NCBI GenBank assembly: GCA_002440265.1
Contig: DJSG01000012.1
Coordinates: 1 to 18,923 of the forward strand
Length of the DNA: 18,923 nt
Reading direction: 5' to 3'
From: Bacteroidales bacterium UBA6340
GTDB lineage: Bacteria > Bacteroidota > Bacteroidia > Bacteroidales > Paludibacteraceae
Shown here: positions 1 through 6,588 of the stretch, in pieces
How positions within the stretch are numbered: the first letter of the stretch is position 1
Layout: each line of letters begins with the position of its first letter
Translations under genes and position numbers: made by a program
Notes under the pieces: generated by a model
What the model saw: only the letters and a program-made list of their open reading frames with translations
Databases searched by the model: none
Told to the model about the DNA's origin: nothing

Positions 1-56
1 ACACTTTTACCGGACAGCAATATTTAACAATATATAATGCGTGACAGACAATAAAT

Positions 57-93
57 AAAGGGAACTGCTTGATATGTTCAAACAGTTCTCTTT
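57..93 (-). terminator. Intrinsic terminator of the cdd-lptG-ribBA operon
   Basis: Read on the minus strand, an 11-bp stem (GAACTGTTTGA / TCAAGCAGTTC, one U-G pair) closes a 5-nt ACATA loop. After one A-C mismatch the stem extends by four more pairs (AAAG/CTTT). It is followed by an AT-rich run, ATTTATTG. It lies about 45 bp past the stop of the last gene of the leftward operon, where a terminator is expected. The plus-strand side is also T-containing (TTTGTTG), so some bidirectional action is possible. Nothing coding is visible in 1-136. Confidence 0.75.
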
Positions 94-136
94 GTTGAGT
101 CTATACTCGTAGGTTTATCTACGTGTTGCCTGTGTG

Positions 137-1516
137 TTATCTGCGCGTGGAGCGGGAGGAAGAACCTCCGCCGGAGGAGCGGGAGCCACCGGAGTAGGAG
201 CCGCCCGAAGAGCGCATGCTACCGCCAGATGTGGAGGAACGCATGGTGCTTCCCGACGAGCGGGACGGGCTGCTGTATGAGCCGGCACTGCTGCTATTGT
301 AGGAACGCGACGAACTGCTGTTGTAGGAGCGTGTGGGCGTTGACGAGGTGCTACGGGAAGAGCGCGATGAGGAGCCTTGGTAGGACGAGCGGTTGGTCGT
401 GGTAGAAGCAGTACGTGTGGCGGAAATACTCGATGATGAGCGCGTCGGAGCGGCTACGCTGCTGCGGGAGGTTGTGGAACCTGCGGTGCGCGATGTGGCA
501 GTGGCGGCAGTACGCGAGGGCGTGGAAGCCGTGCGGGTAGTGACGGAAGTACTGCTGTTGCTGCGCGAAGCGGCTGTGACCGTGCTGCGTGTGGAAGCCG
601 ATGTGCTACGGGTAGCAGCGGCACTGCTTGTGCGGATATTGCTGCTGCCGAAGGAGCGCGAAGCGGCTGCTGACGAAGCGGCACTGCGTGTGGAAGTCCC
701 TGCTACGGCACTGCGTGTGGAAGCCCCTTGTGACATAGCCGTGCGCGTTGCGGCACGACGTTCGATATCAAAAGAGCGTGCATTGCTTATGTTGCGCCCT
801 GCATTGCGTGTAGCGAACGAGCGTTCGGGGTGACGCGCTGCATAGTCGGAGCGACTAACGTGCTCATACATAGGACGATAGTGGTCGTGCGGGTGGTGCC
901 CCGTGCGGTAGGAGCAGATAGGATGCCAATGGTGATGCCAGTAGCAGTGGTCCCAATATATATAAGGTGCGACGCAGTAGTAGGGGTGCCACCAACCGGG
1001 CCAGTAGTCCCAATAGTACGGCGAATACCAACATACCCAGTCCGGTCCCCAGAACCAATCATAGATGTAGGGGCGATAGACATAGACGGGCTCGATGATG
1101 TAGTTGGTGCCATAGATGTACTCGTCACCGATGACCTGCACTGTAACGCTCTGTGTCTCAGGGTCTTTCTCGACAAAGATAGAGGCAACATCCTGATAGA
1201 CGTCCTTTGCCAGCACGGCTTGGATGACCACGAGGTGGCGTGTGTTGTCGGCAGTCTCGATGACACGGAGGTAGTCCACCTGTCCGTCGCCGTTGAGGTC
1301 GAGGTTGGAGAAGGCAGAGTCAGGGTTGTTGAGCATCTGTTCGAACTGTTCGAGGTCTTTGGCCTGCCCGAACAGCGTAGCCACCGTCTTCAAGTCGAGG
1401 TTCTCAGATATATCCGTGGAAGTGGCAGTGACCGTGACGGTCTCGTCGGCGCGTCCCCAAAGGGTGGAGAGCAAAAGCCCGACAGAAAGAAGGAACATTC
1501 CGGTTTTCATACTCAT
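137..1516 (-). CDS. Exported hypothetical protein with aromatic/His middle and Ser/Arg-rich tail
   Basis: I do not recognise a named family with a known function. The 459 residues begin with a signal peptide (hydrophobic stretch about residues 7-20, likely cleavage after GRA). A globular N-terminal part (about 25-140) contains an EF-hand-like calcium loop, DLNGDGQVDY. Residues about 140-215 are extremely rich in Trp, Tyr, Pro and His, with several Cys. The last 220 or so residues are low-complexity Ser/Arg/Thr/Ala/Gly with recurring TRS/TRT/SRS triplets. The ATG overlaps the ribBA stop in an ATGA arrangement, so translation is probably coupled; a second Met at residue 3 is an alternative start. 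The N-terminal part resembles conserved hypothetical exported proteins of Bacteroidales. The basic, flexible tail suggests binding to a negatively charged surface such as LPS, nucleic acid or glycan, but this is inference. Confidence 0.8.
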   Translation of the reverse strand: MSMKTGMFLLSVGLLLSTLWGRADETVTVTATSTDISENLDLKTVATLFGQAKDLEQFEQMLNNPDSAFSNLDLNGDGQVDYLRVIETADNTRHLVVIQAVLAKDVYQDVASIFVEKDPETQSVTVQVIGDEYIYGTNYIIEPVYVYRPYIYDWFWGPDWVCWYSPYYWDYWPGWWHPYYCVAPYIYWDHCYWHHHWHPICSYRTGHHPHDHYRPMYEHVSRSDYAARHPERSFATRNAGRNISNARSFDIERRAATRTAMSQGASTRSAVAGTSTRSAASSAAASRSFGSSNIRTSSAAATRSTSASTRSTVTAASRSNSSTSVTTRTASTPSRTAATATSRTAGSTTSRSSVAAPTRSSSSISATRTASTTTNRSSYQGSSSRSSRSTSSTPTRSYNSSSSRSYNSSSAGSYSSPSRSSGSTMRSSTSGGSMRSSGGSYSGGSRSSGGGSSSRSTRR

Positions 1517-2751
1517 ACAAGTTTTAAGTTGTGATGCATTTTCTCCTTTTTTGTCCGCATATAGCGGAGGTTATAGGGATTCGGAGCAATCTCTATTGGT
1601 ATATTCTCTACAATTTCTATGCCATAACTCTCGAGTCCGACACGTTTGACAGGGTTGTTTGTCAGCAAACGGAGTCTTTTGGCACCCATTTGTCGTAGGA
1701 TTTGTGCGCCTACTCCGTAGTCGCGTTCATCGGGTTGGAAGCCGAGATGTATGTTGGCATCGACGGTGTCGTCGCCCTGCTCTTGGAGTTTGTAGGCGCG
1801 GATTTTGTTCATGAGACCTATGCCGCGCCCCTCCTGGTTCATATAGACGAGGATACCTTTGCCCTCCTGCTCAATCATCTGCATGGCGCGGTGCAGTTGT
1901 TCGCCGCACTCGCAACGTTTGGAACCGAAGATGTCGCCGGTCATACATGACGAGTGGACACGGCAGAGGACGGGTTCGTCGGGCTCCCACGTGCCTTTGG
2001 TGAGGACAACATGTTCCAGACCTGTGCTGAGTTGGCGGAAGGGAGTGAGCATAAAGTCGCCGTACTCGGTGGGAAGGAAGACGGTTTCGCCGCGCTCGAC
2101 GAGCACGCTTTCGGGTGCGTGGTTGTCGGGTGTGGCCGCCGTGAGCCCCGCCATACTGAGGCGATAGGCGATGAGGTCTTTGATGGAGACAAGGCTAAGT
2201 CCGTATTGCTGAGCGACTTTCTCCAGTTGGGGGAGGCGTGCCATGGTGCCGTCTTCATTCATGATTTCGATGAGTGCGGCGGCGGGTTGCAGTCCTGCCA
2301 AGCGTGCCAAATCGACAGCCGCTTCGGTGTGCCCTGCCCGCTGCAGTACTCCGCGTTCGCGTGCATAGAGGGGATTGATGTGCCCCGGGCGACCAAACGT
2401 GGAGGGTGTAGACTTGGGGTCGGCGAGAGCGAGTATGGTTGCCGCGCGGTCTGCCGCGCTGACGCCCGTGGTGCAGCCCTCCAACTTATCGACCGTGACG
2501 GTGAACGGCGTGCCGAGCATCGAGGTGTTGTTTGCCACCTGGTGGGTGAGGTCGAGTTCGGCACAACGTTTCTCGGTGAGGGGTGCACAAAGGACTCCCC
2601 GTCCGTGCTGGAGCATGAAATTGACTTTTTCGGGGGTTATCTTCTCGGCTGCGATGATGAAGTCGCCCTCGTTCTCACGGTCTTCATCGTCCACAACAAT
2701 CACAAATTTGCCCTCGCGTATGTCGCGAATCGCTTGTTCAATCGTATCCAT
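1513..2751 (-). CDS. ribBA: Bifunctional 3,4-dihydroxy-2-butanone-4-phosphate synthase / GTP cyclohydrolase II
   Basis: This enzyme makes both precursors of the riboflavin ring system: the four-carbon unit from ribulose 5-phosphate (N-terminal half) and the pyrimidine from GTP (C-terminal half). The RibB half shows DDEDRENEGD (residues 21-30), the FGRPGHINPLYA loop, RAGHTEAAVDLARLAG and NEDGTMARLP. The RibA half has the zinc site C-x10-C-x-C at Cys269, Cys280 and Cys282, QEGRGIGLMNKI, and the LLTNNPVKR segment. The 412-residue length is normal for RibBA. I chose the ATG at 2751 because the conserved N-terminus (TIEQAIRDIREGKFVIVVDDEDRE) begins right after it; an in-frame ATG at 2784 would add 11 residues. 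The start lies 52 bp inside the end of the upstream lptG-like gene. The stop overlaps the next gene by 4 bp. Both halves look catalytically intact. Confidence 0.95.
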   Translation of the reverse strand: MDTIEQAIRDIREGKFVIVVDDEDRENEGDFIIAAEKITPEKVNFMLQHGRGVLCAPLTEKRCAELDLTHQVANNTSMLGTPFTVTVDKLEGCTTGVSAADRAATILALADPKSTPSTFGRPGHINPLYARERGVLQRAGHTEAAVDLARLAGLQPAAALIEIMNEDGTMARLPQLEKVAQQYGLSLVSIKDLIAYRLSMAGLTAATPDNHAPESVLVERGETVFLPTEYGDFMLTPFRQLSTGLEHVVLTKGTWEPDEPVLCRVHSSCMTGDIFGSKRCECGEQLHRAMQMIEQEGKGILVYMNQEGRGIGLMNKIRAYKLQEQGDDTVDANIHLGFQPDERDYGVGAQILRQMGAKRLRLLTNNPVKRVGLESYGIEIVENIPIEIAPNPYNLRYMRTKKEKMHHNLKLV

Positions 2752-4214
2752 ATCTGTTTGGTATTTATTTTCAGTTTGTCCCATAGTTTGAGCCATGCCT
2801 CGGGGTTGACGAGTGCGGAGTCGGTGGCGGCTTTGTAGGTGAGGAAAATGCCGATGGGCAGCAGTACAAACGAACTGAGCCACATGCCTGTCCAACAGGG
2901 CCAAAGGGCTTCGCGTGCCATCTTGTAGCCTGTGTTGTCGATGATGTAGTAGATGATAAACATGATTACCGAGATGACAACAGGCGCGCCCAGTCCGCCT
3001 TTGCGTGTGATGGCACCGAGGGGTGCACCGATAAAAAAGAAGATGAGACAGGCGAATGCCAGGGTGAACTTGCGGTGCAGTTCTATCTCGTGCTTGCGCA
3101 TATACCGCTGATAATCATCCAGCATGAGGGCATTGTAGTCGATTTGGTCGCGCTGCGCCTTGGCTTTCTCGAGGGCTACGGAGAGTGCCCGGCACCGCTC
3201 ATTGATAGTAAAATGCGCATAGAGCGAGTCCACGTCGTAGGTGCGCTCGTCAGTCTGAGCTACAGGGGCGGTGTCTATCTGCCTGCCGGACTTGCGTTCA
3301 CGCCCGAAATAGCGTGTCTCGACCATGCTTTGGCTCTGCTCTCCACTGCGGTTGTGCGCCAGAACCTGCACAGAATCAATGGAGTGTACCAACTGACGCA
3401 CGTCTTTGGCGACGTGCTGGTCGGCAAGAATATCCTCGTTGTAGCGGTTGAACTCGGTGTCGAAGTCAATGAGCAGTTGCTTCTCGGAGAAGGACTCGCG
3501 GCGGTATGGCACGTTCTGTTCCGAGCGTGTGGCGCGTTGTTGCTTGCGGTCAAGGTTCTCGAAAGACTCTCCGCTGTAGAGCCTGAGCAGCAGGTATTTC
3601 TTGTCGGCAGTGAAGAATATCTTGCCCGAGTCGGCTACCATAACGGTGGCATTCTGGAAACCGTCCGAGTAGTCGTAAATCATCAGGTCGTAAAGCATGC
3701 CCGTTCGCGGCTCCTTGTGGCGGACATAGATGTTGTAGCCGTCGATGCCGTCGTAGAACTCGCCCTGCGGGATGTCGAGTTCGGGTGACTTCTGCCTGAG
3801 CGAGAAGATGAGCGTCCACAGTTTGACCTGCGTGACAGGGAGTATGGAATTGGAGAAATAGAACGCTCCCACGCAGATAAACGCAATGCAAACCGTCAGC
3901 GGCCGCATGATGCGGAAGAGGCTGATGCCCGCCGCTTTCATGGCTGTGAGTTCGAATTTCTCGCCCAAATTGCCGAATGAAATCAGCGATGCCAACAAGA
4001 TGGCAAGGGGCAACGCCAAGGGTACCACAGACGCTACGGCATAGATAAAGAACTCGGCTAACACACTGATTTCCACACCCTTGCCGACAAGGTCGTTGAT
4101 ATGCATCCATACGAACTGCATCAGTAGTATGAAGATACAAATCATAAACGTCGCCAAGAACAACCCAAGGAAGTTCTTGATGAGGTAAAGGTCTATTTTC
4201 TTGATGATTCGCAC
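2700..4214 (-). CDS. LptF/LptG (YjgP/YjgQ) family lipopolysaccharide-export permease
   Basis: This is a likely inner-membrane permease of the LptB2FG transporter, which extracts lipopolysaccharide from the inner membrane and feeds it to the Lpt bridge. Three N-terminal membrane segments fall at about residues 14-36, 50-80 and 105-125, and three C-terminal ones between about 385 and 470. A large soluble periplasmic domain (about 130-375) separates them, as in the family. Conserved features include the LVGKGVE segment after the first helix and LALPLAILLASLISFGNLGEKFEL-type coupling region, quoted here in outline. At 504 residues it is longer than the roughly 360 of E. coli LptG, as is usual in Bacteroidetes. 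The start is GTG at 4214, 11 bp after the cdd stop, chosen because homologues begin with a basic RIIKKLD-like stretch. Which of LptF or LptG it corresponds to cannot be settled here. Confidence 0.88.
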   Translation of the reverse strand: MRIIKKIDLYLIKNFLGLFLATFMICIFILLMQFVWMHINDLVGKGVEISVLAEFFIYAVASVVPLALPLAILLASLISFGNLGEKFELTAMKAAGISLFRIMRPLTVCIAFICVGAFYFSNSILPVTQVKLWTLIFSLRQKSPELDIPQGEFYDGIDGYNIYVRHKEPRTGMLYDLMIYDYSDGFQNATVMVADSGKIFFTADKKYLLLRLYSGESFENLDRKQQRATRSEQNVPYRRESFSEKQLLIDFDTEFNRYNEDILADQHVAKDVRQLVHSIDSVQVLAHNRSGEQSQSMVETRYFGRERKSGRQIDTAPVAQTDERTYDVDSLYAHFTINERCRALSVALEKAKAQRDQIDYNALMLDDYQRYMRKHEIELHRKFTLAFACLIFFFIGAPLGAITRKGGLGAPVVISVIMFIIYYIIDNTGYKMAREALWPCWTGMWLSSFVLLPIGIFLTYKAATDSALVNPEAWLKLWDKLKINTKQIWIRLNKRFATYARANL

Positions 4215-4225
4215 GCGTGGTGTGC

Positions 4226-4708
4226 TTAGCCTTTGAGGTTGTCGGACACGAAATTCAGCGGCAACAGGTCGGATGCGCTATGGAAAATATAGCACTCTCG
4301 TTCGCCGTAGAGAATGACCTCCATCGGTTGTCCGAAGCGGTGTTCTGTCTCTACCATCACCTGTCGGCATGCCCCGCACGGGCTGGCGGTGTCCTGTGTG
4401 AAGTGTCCGTCCGTGAAGCAGGCGATAGCCAACGCCCTCACGGGTGTTTTCGGATGATTGGCATTGGCGGCAAAGAGCGTGGTGCGCTCGGCACAAAGTC
4501 CGCTGGGGTAGGCGGCATTCTCCTGATTAGTACCTGTAACTATCTGTCCGTCAGCCAATAATGCAGCCGCTCCTACACAGAAATGCGAGTAGGGAGCATA
4601 CGCGTCTTGCGTCTTCTGCTTCGCCATCTCCACCAAGCGGCGTTGCTGTTCACTGAGTTCGTTCTCCTGACATACAGTCAGTTTTGTATGCAATGTAACC
4701 TCTCTCAT
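4226..4708 (-). CDS. cdd: Cytidine deaminase, small zinc-dependent type
   Basis: It deaminates cytidine and deoxycytidine to uridine and deoxyuridine for pyrimidine salvage in the cytoplasm. The zinc and catalytic residues are in place: Cys72 and Glu74 in GLCAERT, and Cys111 and Cys114 in SPCGACRQ. The substrate-binding stretch YAPYSHFCVGAA and the NQENAAYPSG segment are also present. At 160 residues it is the short homotetrameric type rather than the long E. coli type. I start at the ATG at 4708 (MREVTL), which matches related proteins; an ATG two codons upstream (4714) is possible. It is the first gene of the leftward operon, 41 bp below the -7 promoter element. Pairing with lptG and ribBA looks like housekeeping clustering rather than a pathway. 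Confidence 0.93.
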   Translation of the reverse strand: MREVTLHTKLTVCQENELSEQQRRLVEMAKQKTQDAYAPYSHFCVGAAALLADGQIVTGTNQENAAYPSGLCAERTTLFAANANHPKTPVRALAIACFTDGHFTQDTASPCGACRQVMVETEHRFGQPMEVILYGERECYIFHSASDLLPLNFVSDNLKG

Positions 4709-4748
4709 GGTCATCAAAATAAACGGGCACTCTGCCCAAATTAGCCCG

Positions 4749-4779
4749 CAAAGATACGAAAAATATGCGGTTTCTGCAA
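4749..4779 (-). promoter_or_regulatory. Bacteroidetes-type promoter for the cdd operon
   Basis: On the minus strand a TTG (4777-4779) is followed after exactly 20 bp by TATCTTTG (4749-4756), matching the Bacteroidetes primary sigma pattern TTG-N19-21-TAnnTTTG. The start codon of cdd follows about 40 bp downstream. No other match to the full pattern was seen between here and cdd. Confidence 0.75.
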
Positions 4780-4870
4780 TGTGTCACGAAAAAACACGGA
4801 AAATAATTGCCAGAGCAACTGCAAAACGGTAATATGATGATACGGAAAAGTATGATTATTGGAATTATGA

Positions 4871-4995
4871 TATTTTAACAAGTGTACTATTGCAAGGTGT
4901 AAAACGGGTGGTGATTCGTTGGTGTTTGCTCGGGGTTCTCTCGAAGTTCTCTCGGGGATATATGCTTATTTGGGTGGTGTAACTTATTTTAACAA
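4871..4995. repeat. Pair of 11-bp direct repeats (TATTTTAACAA) flanking array A
   Basis: TATTTTAACAA occurs at 4871-4881 and again at 4985-4995, 114 bp apart, on either side of array A. The motif GGGTGGTG also occurs in both flanks. This may be chance in AT-rich DNA, or the remains of a duplicated or inserted segment. No transposase fragment is visible. Confidence 0.35.
4913..4956. repeat. Short degenerate 11-bp-period tandem array (array A)
   Basis: Consecutive 11-bp units can be read: tgattcgttgg, gtttgctcggg (4924-4934), gttctctcgaa (4935-4945) and gttctctcggg (4946-4956). The last two differ at two positions, and the third-last shares most of the pattern. The string TTCTCTCGGG recurs in the array before the GH30 gene at 12724-12733. 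The array lies in the divergent intergenic region, roughly 160 bp from the cdd promoter and 240 bp from the plus-strand promoter. Confidence 0.6.
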
Positions 4996-5071
4996 ACAGA
5001 TGTATGCAAGCATTATGCGGCAATGGGATAGGTGGAACTGCCCTGATGTGTGGTGCGTGGAACAAACTGCC

Positions 5072-5134
5072 CGCGGACGAGGAGAGCATCCCGCTACGTC
5101 CACGGACCAGCGGGGACCCCGCAGGGCGTCCGCG
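5072..5134. other. GC-rich block with several competing hairpins
   Basis: This block stands out against AT-rich flanks. CGCGGACG (5072-5079) pairs perfectly with CGTCCGCG (5127-5134). Inside is a near-perfect palindrome, GCGGGG-A-CCCCGC (5110-5122). CGTCC at 5097-5101 can pair with the same GGACG as the outer stem, so the folds exclude each other. No convincing gene covers it. It could be a dispersed palindromic repeat, a structured RNA or a terminator-like barrier between the divergent units. There is no T-run after either side. Confidence 0.45.
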
Positions 5135-5141
5135 TCCCCGA

Positions 5142-5208
5142 AATAATGCACAATTTAGATGCGGTTGCCCTGAATAATTGTGGGGGTAACTTGTGCTGTT
5201 GCATTATT
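5142..5208 (+). promoter_or_regulatory. Nested dyad symmetries overlapping the DUF6377-gene promoter
   Basis: AATAATGCA (5142-5150) is the exact inverse of TGCATTATT (5200-5208), and CACAATT (5149-5155) the exact inverse of AATTGTG (5176-5182). The right arm of the outer dyad lies between the -33 and -7 elements of the plus-strand promoter. That position would suit an operator or a DNA cruciform. The dyads are real in the sequence; any regulator binding there is inference. Confidence 0.4.
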
Positions 5209-5221
5209 TTTTGTACTTTTG
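5191..5221 (+). promoter_or_regulatory. Bacteroidetes-type promoter for the DUF6377 regulator
   Basis: TTG at 5191-5193 and TACTTTTG at 5214-5221 are spaced by exactly 20 bp and fit TTG-N19-21-TAnnTTTG. The ATG at 5266 is 44 bp beyond the -7 element, giving a short leader. A regulator with its own promoter, separate from the locus it faces, is a common arrangement. Confidence 0.72.
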
Positions 5222-5265
5222 CGGCAGTAACAATGGATTATATACAATAAAAGCAAGTTTGTACC

Positions 5266-6588
5266 ATGGACAGACATCCCCGTAAAAAAGCAATCTATAT
5301 ATACTGTTTCTTTGTTATCTTGGTGGTATGTACAGGCGTTTTTCCTGCATCGTTGCATGCCAGCGAACACCATGTAGTGGACTCTTTGCTGCGTGTTATG
5401 GACGAGGAGGTGGACAATGCGCCCCGCTATCTGGCACAACGTACAGAGCAGATAGACGGTATGAAAGCGGCATTTTCCGCAACCCCTACGGCGGATATTG
5501 CTTTCAGCATAGCCGAACTTTACTCGCCTTACATCTGCGACTCGGCATTGCACTACTATGAGTTGGCGCAGAGTTTGTCGGCGGGTGAGATGCCTCATTA
5601 CATGGTTGTAGGCATGGACAACTGCCGCAAGCGCATGTACGGCGGGGAGTCTGTGTATGAGCGGTACTATGTGGACAGGGTGCCTCCATCGGACACGCAT
5701 GAGTATGCCATTTACGCTTACGAGCAATCGGAAGCGGCACGGGCAAAGGGACAGGACTTGCTGCGGGAGGAATGGCTGATACGTTCCGCCCTGGCGGATA
5801 TACGAAGCGGCATCACGGACAATGCTTCCAGTTGGATGCTGGCAGAGATTGTGTTTGACAAAGGCAACGGAGACATAGAGCGTGCCTACAGGTATATGCA
5901 ATACTCACTGGATAATGCTGCCATCTTCAATGCGCGCTTGCGGCTTATCCAGATAAACAATATGGCGCAGATAATCAGCCGTACCCACGAGCAACAACAG
6001 CAACGGGCAGCACAACGGCTATCTATTTGCTTGGCGATATTGGTCGTGGTGCTGATATTTGTGGTTGTTTTGGCTGTTGTCGTGACACGGCAGAACAGAC
6101 GACTGCACACGCTCAACCAACGTATGCAAACCGTTAACCGGTCGTTGCACGAGGCAAACAACATCAAAGAGCGATATATTTCCCTTTACTTAGCCGCTTA
6201 TGGAGACAACCTTAGGCGTATGGCGAAGATGGCTCCCAAGGCTACAGGGCAGACATCGGCACAGTTTATGGAAGCGGAAATGCCTGCATTCTACCAGCAG
6301 TTCGATACTTCGTTCCTGTCCATTTATCCGGACTTCGTAGAGGAATTCAATGCCCTCCTTCGTCCGGAAGAACGTATTTATCCGGAGAAAGAGGGCTCAT
6401 TGAATACCGAGTTGCGCATTTTTGCGCTTATTCGCCTGGGTATATGCTCCAGTACCCGTATCGCAGAACTGCTGTGTTATAGTGCAAACACTATCTATAA
6501 CTACCGTGCGCGCGTCAAGAACCATGCTCTTTCGGACCGCGAAGGGTTTGAAGACCGTGTCCGCAAGATAGGTACTTTCACCGAGTAG
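5266..6588 (+). CDS. DUF6377-type membrane-anchored HTH regulator
   Basis: A likely regulator of the adjacent glycan locus. Residues 9-30 form a signal or membrane segment. Residues 35-245 are an alpha-helical, TPR-like periplasmic region. A clear membrane helix spans 253-273, followed by a charged, probably coiled-coil stretch (275-305). The C-terminus (about 350-440) carries the family hallmark: FVEEFNALLRPEERI, ELRIFALIRLGI, then a helix-turn-helix around STRIAELLCYSANTIYNYRARVKN. From memory, family members are about 530-560 residues and sit beside SusC/SusD genes. This one has 440, the shortfall lying in the TPR region after about residue 105, with no frameshift visible. The layout suggests a periplasmic sensor signalling through the membrane to a cytoplasmic DNA-binding domain. 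The 3' end overlaps the convergent GH3 gene by 11 bp. Neither an HTCS nor a SusR-like or ECF-sigma gene is present in the window. Confidence 0.82.
   Translation: MDRHPRKKAIYIYCFFVILVVCTGVFPASLHASEHHVVDSLLRVMDEEVDNAPRYLAQRTEQIDGMKAAFSATPTADIAFSIAELYSPYICDSALHYYELAQSLSAGEMPHYMVVGMDNCRKRMYGGESVYERYYVDRVPPSDTHEYAIYAYEQSEAARAKGQDLLREEWLIRSALADIRSGITDNASSWMLAEIVFDKGNGDIERAYRYMQYSLDNAAIFNARLRLIQINNMAQIISRTHEQQQQRAAQRLSICLAILVVVLIFVVVLAVVVTRQNRRLHTLNQRMQTVNRSLHEANNIKERYISLYLAAYGDNLRRMAKMAPKATGQTSAQFMEAEMPAFYQQFDTSFLSIYPDFVEEFNALLRPEERIYPEKEGSLNTELRIFALIRLGICSSTRIAELLCYSANTIYNYRARVKNHALSDREGFEDRVRKIGTFTE

Larger units (their letters stand above)
4718..5265. other. 548-bp divergent intergenic region without a supported gene
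   Basis: This stretch separates the leftward cdd operon from the rightward DUF6377 gene. It holds the two promoters, the 11-bp array, the flanking direct repeats, the GC-rich hairpin block and the dyads listed separately. Open frames of 60-75 codons exist on both strands (for example 4865-5089 minus), but their predicted proteins run through the repeat array and hairpin block and show no domain or signal peptide. I saw no tRNA, rRNA or insertion-sequence terminus. Confidence 0.6.

Noticed and set aside
393..833. Plus-strand Val/Arg/Glu-rich frame opposite the Ser/Arg tail
   Set aside because: Its repetitive product mirrors the triplet repeats of the minus-strand tail; it has no independent support.
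2752..2904. N-terminal extension of RibBA up to a TTG at 2904
   Set aside because: It lies within the permease gene, has no match to RibB proteins and would start at a rare codon.
4865..5089. Small 74-codon minus-strand frame in the intergenic region
   Set aside because: It runs through array A and the flanking direct repeat, with no signal peptide, domain or promoter.
5072..5134. GC-rich block as a rho-independent terminator
   Set aside because: No T-run follows on either strand and no gene ends near it.
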